A stretch of DNA of 8,867 nucleotides, taken from Alphaproteobacteria bacterium. Lineage in GTDB: Bacteria; Pseudomonadota; Alphaproteobacteria; Elsterales; Elsteraceae. Positions 5,098 through 8,867 of the stretch are shown piece by piece. The stretch covers positions 1-8,867 of the forward strand of contig JAAFHH010000098.1 of the NCBI GenBank assembly GCA_013297545.1, in the 5' to 3' direction. The translations under genes and the position numbers were made by a program. Positions within the stretch are counted from its first letter, which is position 1; each line of letters begins with the position of its first letter. Under the pieces are notes generated by a model, which saw only the letters and a list, made by a program, of their open reading frames with translations, was not told the origin of the DNA and did no database searches.

Positions 5098-7336
5098 GCA
5101 GCACGGCCTTGGCTTGCTCCGACGCCTCGAAGGGGTCGCGTCGGCTAAATAGCAGGCGTACCCGCGCACCGCCACCCGGTGCATCGTCGAGGTGCAGCGC
5201 GCCCTGATGGTCTTCCATGATCTTCTTCACGATCGCAAGACCAAGGCCGGTGCCCTTGGCGCGGGTGGTGACGTAGGGTTCGACCAGCCGATCACGCTCG
5301 GCAACCGGCAGGCCTTTGCCGTTGTCTTCGACCTCGATCACCGTGGTGACACCCTCTTCCACGACACGCACGCGCACCACGCCCGGCGGCGGATCGGGTG
5401 CTGTGCGGCCCTCGATGGCATCGATGGCGTTCTGCAGCAGGTTGGTCAACGCTTGGCGGATCTGGCGGGCGTCACAGTTGAGCCGGGCAGGCACGTCGGG
5501 CACGTCGACCTCAAACATCACTCCAAGATCCGCTCCGCGCTGCAGGGACACCGCCTCGCGCACCAGCGTGCTCAGGTTTTCGGACTTCATCACGGGTGCC
5601 GGCATGCGGGCAAAGGCGCTGAACTCGTCGACCATGCGGCCGATGTCACCGACCTGGCGGACGATGGTTTCGGTGCATTCCAGAAATGTCTCAGGATCGC
5701 TGGTGATCTCTTTGAGATATTTGCGCTTTAGGCGCTCTGCCGAGAGCTGAATCGGCGTCAGCGGGTTCTTGATTTCGTGGGCAATCCGGCGCGCCACATC
5801 GGCCCAGGCGGCGGTGCGCTGCGCCTGCAAGAGTTCCGTCACGTCATCGAAGGTGACGACGAAACCAGCGATGCCGCCGTCATCAGCACTGTCGGCCGCG
5901 ACCCGCACCAGCAAGATCCGCGGGCTGCGCTGGCGGGCGAGTTTCACTTGGGCATCCACCACCCGGTCCGGCCGGCGGCGCGCTTGCTCGACCAATCCGG
6001 CCATTTCCGGCACGATTGCCTCGAAGGGCTCGCCAATCGCACTGACCAGATCTTCGCCGAGCAATTCGGACGACGACCGGTTCGGCAGATTGATCCGGCC
6101 GTCGCCGTCGAGGCCGATGACACCGGCGGACACGCCGGCCAGCACCGCCTCGGTGAACCGGCTGCGCTGGTCGAGTTCTTGGTTGGCGTCAATCAGGGCC
6201 TGGCGCTGGTGTGCCAGCTGTTCGGTCATCCGGTTGAAGCCGCGGCTCAATGCGGCAAGTTCGTCCTTGTTCGGCGGCTCGACGACGCGGGCACTGAGAT
6301 CCCCGGCACTCACCGCTTCGGCTGCGCGCATCAGGGCGGAGATTGGCCGCACCAGCCGGCTCGCCCACATCAGGCCGAGCCAGATCGCGGCCAACAGCAG
6401 CACCAACGCCAGCACCACGAACACCAGCACGAAGGTGATCTGGATTTCCGATCGCCTGCCCTCCAGCGACCAGAACGTCTCGACCGCGGCTTGGTTGGTT
6501 TCGATGAACTGAACGACGCGCGCATCGACGAACCGGCCGACCACCAGATAGACATCTGAAAACGCTGGCAAGCGCACGACCGCGCGCACCCGGTCATCGA
6601 ATTCGGAGACGATCAGTGCGACCTCGCCGCCACGCGCGCGCTCAATCGCCAGCGGCAGCATGCGGTCGAAGCTGAGCCCCAGGGCAAGGCCAACACGCAC
6701 CCCTTCGCGCCCGGACCCATCAAGGATCACCGCCTCGTTGAGGCCGCGAAACGCGGCTTGGGCTTGCATCAGCTGCTGAAACTGGGCCGGGCTGGTGAGC
6801 AGCATGGGCGCTTCGCGATTGAGGTCTTGCGCCATCGCCAAGATCTGACCGCGGATCGCCTGCTGATGTTCTTGCAGATAGGCTTGCGCCACTTCCTGCG
6901 AGCTGCCGATCGCGGTGCGCACGCGTTCCGAAAACCAACCTTGCAAGCCGATGTTCATGAACAATGCGGAAAACACCGCGACGATGACAGCGGGCGTCGC
7001 CGCCACCACCCCGAACAACACGACCAAGCGGATCTGCAAGCGCGACCCCGCCTGCCCGCGCCGGCGTTCGGCCCACACCTCGACAAAGCGCCGCGCGATG
7101 ATGAGGGCGAGGGCGAGCACCAACACCAAGTTCAAATTGAGCAGCCAGATCACCACGGCCGGGTCTGGCCCAAACGGCGGCATGCCGGTGATCGCGGCGT
7201 AGGTCGCGATGGCGGTCAGCACCGCACCGGCCGCCAGCGCAATCGAGAGCTTGCGCGCAAGCCCAACCGTGCGCGCCCAGCCGAGCAGGCGGCGACCAAG
7301 GGGGACAGTGGCAGGGGGTGCGGAGTCGGTGGTCAT
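5087..7336 (-). CDS. ntrY: NtrY, transmembrane nitrogen/redox sensor histidine kinase
   Basis: From the ATG at 7336 the protein has 749 residues, usual for NtrY. Hydrophobic segments lie at about 28-50, 60-82, 102-129 and 300-325. The roughly 170-residue stretch between the third and fourth would be the periplasmic sensing region. HAMP (about 326-379) and PAS (about 392-501) domains follow. The dimerisation helix carries the phosphorylated His520 in ARRIAHEIKNPLTP. The ATPase domain has an N box (NLLQNAIDAI, 632-641), G1 DNGKG (671-675) and G2 GTGLGLAI (695-702). NtrY phosphorylates NtrX; in related bacteria the pair responds to nitrogen and oxygen/redox conditions. An in-frame GTG at 7369, directly after the ntrC stop, would add 11 residues (MRPSSGRTADL) that look less like a conserved start, so the ATG is preferred, though not firmly. 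The 3' end overlaps ntrX by 11 nt. Confidence 0.95.
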   Translation of the reverse strand: MTTDSAPPATVPLGRRLLGWARTVGLARKLSIALAAGAVLTAIATYAAITGMPPFGPDPAVVIWLLNLNLVLVLALALIIARRFVEVWAERRRGQAGSRLQIRLVVLFGVVAATPAVIVAVFSALFMNIGLQGWFSERVRTAIGSSQEVAQAYLQEHQQAIRGQILAMAQDLNREAPMLLTSPAQFQQLMQAQAAFRGLNEAVILDGSGREGVRVGLALGLSFDRMLPLAIERARGGEVALIVSEFDDRVRAVVRLPAFSDVYLVVGRFVDARVVQFIETNQAAVETFWSLEGRRSEIQITFVLVFVVLALVLLLAAIWLGLMWASRLVRPISALMRAAEAVSAGDLSARVVEPPNKDELAALSRGFNRMTEQLAHQRQALIDANQELDQRSRFTEAVLAGVSAGVIGLDGDGRINLPNRSSSELLGEDLVSAIGEPFEAIVPEMAGLVEQARRRPDRVVDAQVKLARQRSPRILLVRVAADSADDGGIAGFVVTFDDVTELLQAQRTAAWADVARRIAHEIKNPLTPIQLSAERLKRKYLKEITSDPETFLECTETIVRQVGDIGRMVDEFSAFARMPAPVMKSENLSTLVREAVSLQRGADLGVMFEVDVPDVPARLNCDARQIRQALTNLLQNAIDAIEGRTAPDPPPGVVRVRVVEEGVTTVIEVEDNGKGLPVAERDRLVEPYVTTRAKGTGLGLAIVKKIMEDHQGALHLDDAPGGGARVRLLFSRRDPFEASEQAKAVLHGA

Positions 7337-7349
7337 CAGGTCAGCGGTC

Positions 7350-7366
7350 CGCCCGGAGGACGGGCG
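7350..7366 (-). other. GC-rich inverted repeat between ntrC and ntrY
   Basis: In the transcript CGCCCG-UCCUC-CGGGCG forms a 6-bp all-GC stem with a 5-nt loop between the ntrC stop and the preferred ntrY ATG. It is not followed by a U tract, so it is not a standard terminator. The only weak Shine-Dalgarno for that ATG (GGGCGGA) lies partly in its 3' arm, so the fold could lower ntrY translation. It could also be chance in GC-rich DNA. Confidence 0.4.
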
Positions 7367-7369
7367 CAC

Positions 7370-8827
7370 CTATCGTACGCCGCGCATCACCTGGATGTCC
7401 AATTCGCGGATCTTCTTGCGCAGCGTGTTGCGGTTCACGCCCAGCAGCTGGGCTGCCTTGATCTGATTGCCGCGGGTCGCGACCAGCGACAGCGAGATCA
7501 GCGGCCGTTCCACCTCCTGCACGATCCGGTCGTAGAGCCCGTTCGGCGGCAGGCCATCGGCGTGCGCATCGAAGTAGCCGCGCAGATGACGCTCGACGGC
7601 TTGACCCAAGCCTTCGTCGCTGGCGGGTGCTGCAACATCACCCACCGCGGCCGGGTCTGCCAGTTCGAGATCGATGATCTCCGCACCGATCACTTCTTCG
7701 CTGTAGAGCGCGCCGAGGCGCCGCACCAAGTTTTCAAGCTCCCGGACATTGCCCGGCCAGCGGTACTGGCGCAGCCGGTCCAGCGCCTGCTGGTTCAACC
7801 GCTTGGTCGGCAGACCTTCGAGGGCAGCCTGCTTGGAGAAGTGGCGCACCAGCGAGGGCACGTCTTCGGTGCGTTCGCGCAGCGGCGGCAGACGGATGGG
7901 CACGACATTCAAGCGGTAGAACAAATCTTCGCGAAACAGACCTTGGCGGATCAGGTGGCGCAGATCGCGGTGGGTCGCCGCCACGATGCGCACGTCGGCC
8001 TTGATCGCACTGCGCCCGCCAACGGTCTGGAACTCGCCTTCTTGCAGCACGCGCAGCAGGCGGGTTTGCGCCTCCAGCGGCATGTCGCCGATTTCATCGA
8101 GGAACAGCGTGCCGCCCTGGGCTTGTTCGAACCGCCCGGCCGCCCGGCTGTGGGCGCCGGTGAAGGCACCCTTCTCGTGGCCAAACAGCTCAGACTCGAT
8201 CAGCTCGCGCGGGATCGCTGCCATGTTGAGCGCCACGAACGGGCCGGCCCGGCGCTTGCCGTAGTCGTGGAGCGCGCGGGCAACCAACTCCTTGCCCGTA
8301 CCACTCTCGCCCGTGATCATCACGGTAAGGTCGGTGCCCATCAGGCGCGCGAGCACCCGGTAGATTTCCTGCATCGCGGGCGAGCGGCCGATCACCGGCA
8401 GCTGCTCGTCCCCCTCGCCATCACCCTCGCCGTGGTGCAGGCCCTCACCGTTGGCGGCTTTGGGCACCTGCAGGGCGCGCTGCACCACATGCACCAGCTC
8501 ATTCAGATCGAAGGGCTTGGGCAGATACTCAAATGCCCCGCGCTCGGTCGCTTTCACGGCCGTCAGCAGCGTGTTCTGGGCACTCATCACGATGATGCGC
8601 AAGTCCGGGCGCAGCTTGCGGACCCGCGGGATCAGGTCGAGGCCGTTTTCGTCCGGCATCACCACGTCGGTGATGACGAGGTCGCCGTCGCCCGCCTCGA
8701 TCCAACTCCACAGACCGGACGCGGTGCCGGTGGTGCGGACCTCGTGGCCGAGCCGGCCAAGCGCTTGGGAAAGCACCGTGCGGATCGCACGGTCATCGTC
8801 GGCAACCAGAATAGTAGCACTGGTCAT
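7370..8827 (-). CDS. ntrC: NtrC, sigma54-dependent nitrogen response regulator
   Basis: The 485-residue protein has the normal NtrC length and all three domains. The receiver (about 1-120) has the acidic pocket D10-D12, phosphoacceptor D54 in DVVMPD, S82 and K104. The AAA+ domain (about 145-375) has Walker A GESGTGKE at 173-180, the sigma54-contact loop GAFTGA at 220-225, Walker B LFLDEIGDMP at 241-250, the arginine-finger region FREDLFYRL and WPGNVREL at 357-364. The C-terminal Fis-type helix-turn-helix (about 438-480) contains NQIKAAQLLGVNRNTLRKK. Phosphorylated NtrC oligomerises on enhancer DNA and drives open-complex formation by sigma54 RNA polymerase at nitrogen-assimilation genes. The linker between receiver and AAA+ (about 126-144) is unusually acidic and glycine rich (GEGDGEGDE). 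The ATG overlaps the ntrB stop, and no strong Shine-Dalgarno is visible (only GGA about 11 nt upstream), which fits translational coupling. Confidence 0.97.
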   Translation of the reverse strand: MTSATILVADDDRAIRTVLSQALGRLGHEVRTTGTASGLWSWIEAGDGDLVITDVVMPDENGLDLIPRVRKLRPDLRIIVMSAQNTLLTAVKATERGAFEYLPKPFDLNELVHVVQRALQVPKAANGEGLHHGEGDGEGDEQLPVIGRSPAMQEIYRVLARLMGTDLTVMITGESGTGKELVARALHDYGKRRAGPFVALNMAAIPRELIESELFGHEKGAFTGAHSRAAGRFEQAQGGTLFLDEIGDMPLEAQTRLLRVLQEGEFQTVGGRSAIKADVRIVAATHRDLRHLIRQGLFREDLFYRLNVVPIRLPPLRERTEDVPSLVRHFSKQAALEGLPTKRLNQQALDRLRQYRWPGNVRELENLVRRLGALYSEEVIGAEIIDLELADPAAVGDVAAPASDEGLGQAVERHLRGYFDAHADGLPPNGLYDRIVQEVERPLISLSLVATRGNQIKAAQLLGVNRNTLRKKIRELDIQVMRGVR

Positions 8828-8867
8828 GAGCGCGGTTCCGTCAGCACGGGCAGTTTGACGCGAAACG
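8824..8867 (-). CDS. ntrB: NtrB (nitrogen sensor histidine kinase), C-terminal 13 residues, partial
   Basis: Only the end of this gene is in the window. The minus-strand frame ending at the TGA at 8826-8824 reads FRVKLPVLTEPRS-stop. FRVKLPV matches the last beta strand of a histidine-kinase ATPase domain (NtrB proteins end with a GxTxFRxxLP-type motif). The stop overlaps the ntrC start codon as ATGA, so the two are probably translationally coupled. NtrB is the cytoplasmic kinase/phosphatase that, with PII, sets NtrC phosphorylation according to nitrogen status. The identification rests on this short motif plus its position directly upstream of ntrC. Another histidine kinase could end in the same way, but next to this response regulator NtrB is by far the likeliest. 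Confidence 0.7.
   Translation of the reverse strand, partial: FRVKLPVLTEPRS

Noticed and set aside
3760..5148. 462-codon open frame on the plus strand, opposite ntrX
   Set aside because: It is antisense to a complete ntrX, its composition is H/Q/R-rich, and it shows no recognisable motif or ribosome site.
5098..5184. Upstream start for NtrX adding 29 residues
   Set aside because: The extra residues are Arg-rich and lie fully within the ntrY ATPase-domain coding sequence. The receiver begins properly at MAHEILIVDD.
5777..6559. Plus-strand open frames opposite ntrY
   Set aside because: They are low-complexity, basic or His/Gln-rich translations opposite a well-supported kinase gene.

Overview
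The window is a 9-gene run of a GC-rich alphaproteobacterial chromosome, every gene on the minus strand. Reading in the direction of transcription (high to low coordinates) the order is ntrB (last 13 codons only) - ntrC - ntrY - ntrX - D-amino-acid aminotransferase - HAD phosphatase - hfq - hflX - inositol-monophosphatase family gene (cut by the left edge). The ntrBC-ntrYX pairing followed by hfq-hflX is a classic alphaproteobacterial arrangement. The protein sequences (NtrX without GAFTGA, Hfq with RKNK rim and SQLVYKHAISTIMP) fit that class, perhaps a Rhodospirillales-like lineage, but the genus cannot be told from the sequence.

Right part (about 3700-8867): two nitrogen-related two-component systems. 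NtrB/NtrC is the soluble sensor and sigma54 activator pair. NtrY is a membrane histidine kinase with a periplasmic region, HAMP and PAS domains, and NtrX is its AAA+ response regulator. NtrC has an intact GAFTGA sigma54-contact loop; NtrX has lost it. The junctions are ATGA (ntrB/ntrC), a 33-nt gap (ntrC/ntrY) and an 11-nt overlap (ntrY/ntrX).

Middle part (about 2131-3659): a fold-type IV PLP enzyme of the D-amino-acid aminotransferase type, 40 nt after ntrX, coupled by a GTGA overlap to a HAD-superfamily phosphatase of unknown substrate.

Left part (1-2081): hfq (RNA chaperone), hflX (ribosome-associated GTPase, 1 nt after hfq) and an IMPase/SuhB-like gene coupled to hflX by another GTGA overlap. 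The short leader between the HAD gene and hfq holds a strong stem-loop and then five consecutive A-R-N triplets that run into the hfq Shine-Dalgarno sequence. This looks like a binding site for Hfq's own distal face and so for autoregulation.

No gap exceeds 50 nt, and I see no RNA gene, mobile element, CRISPR array, convincing promoter or intrinsic terminator. The whole run could be read as one transcript, with possible sub-operon breaks at the 40-nt and 49-nt gaps. The content is largely conserved core-genome material. I do not see evidence of a wholly new system; the best leads are the hfq leader and the gene linkage.
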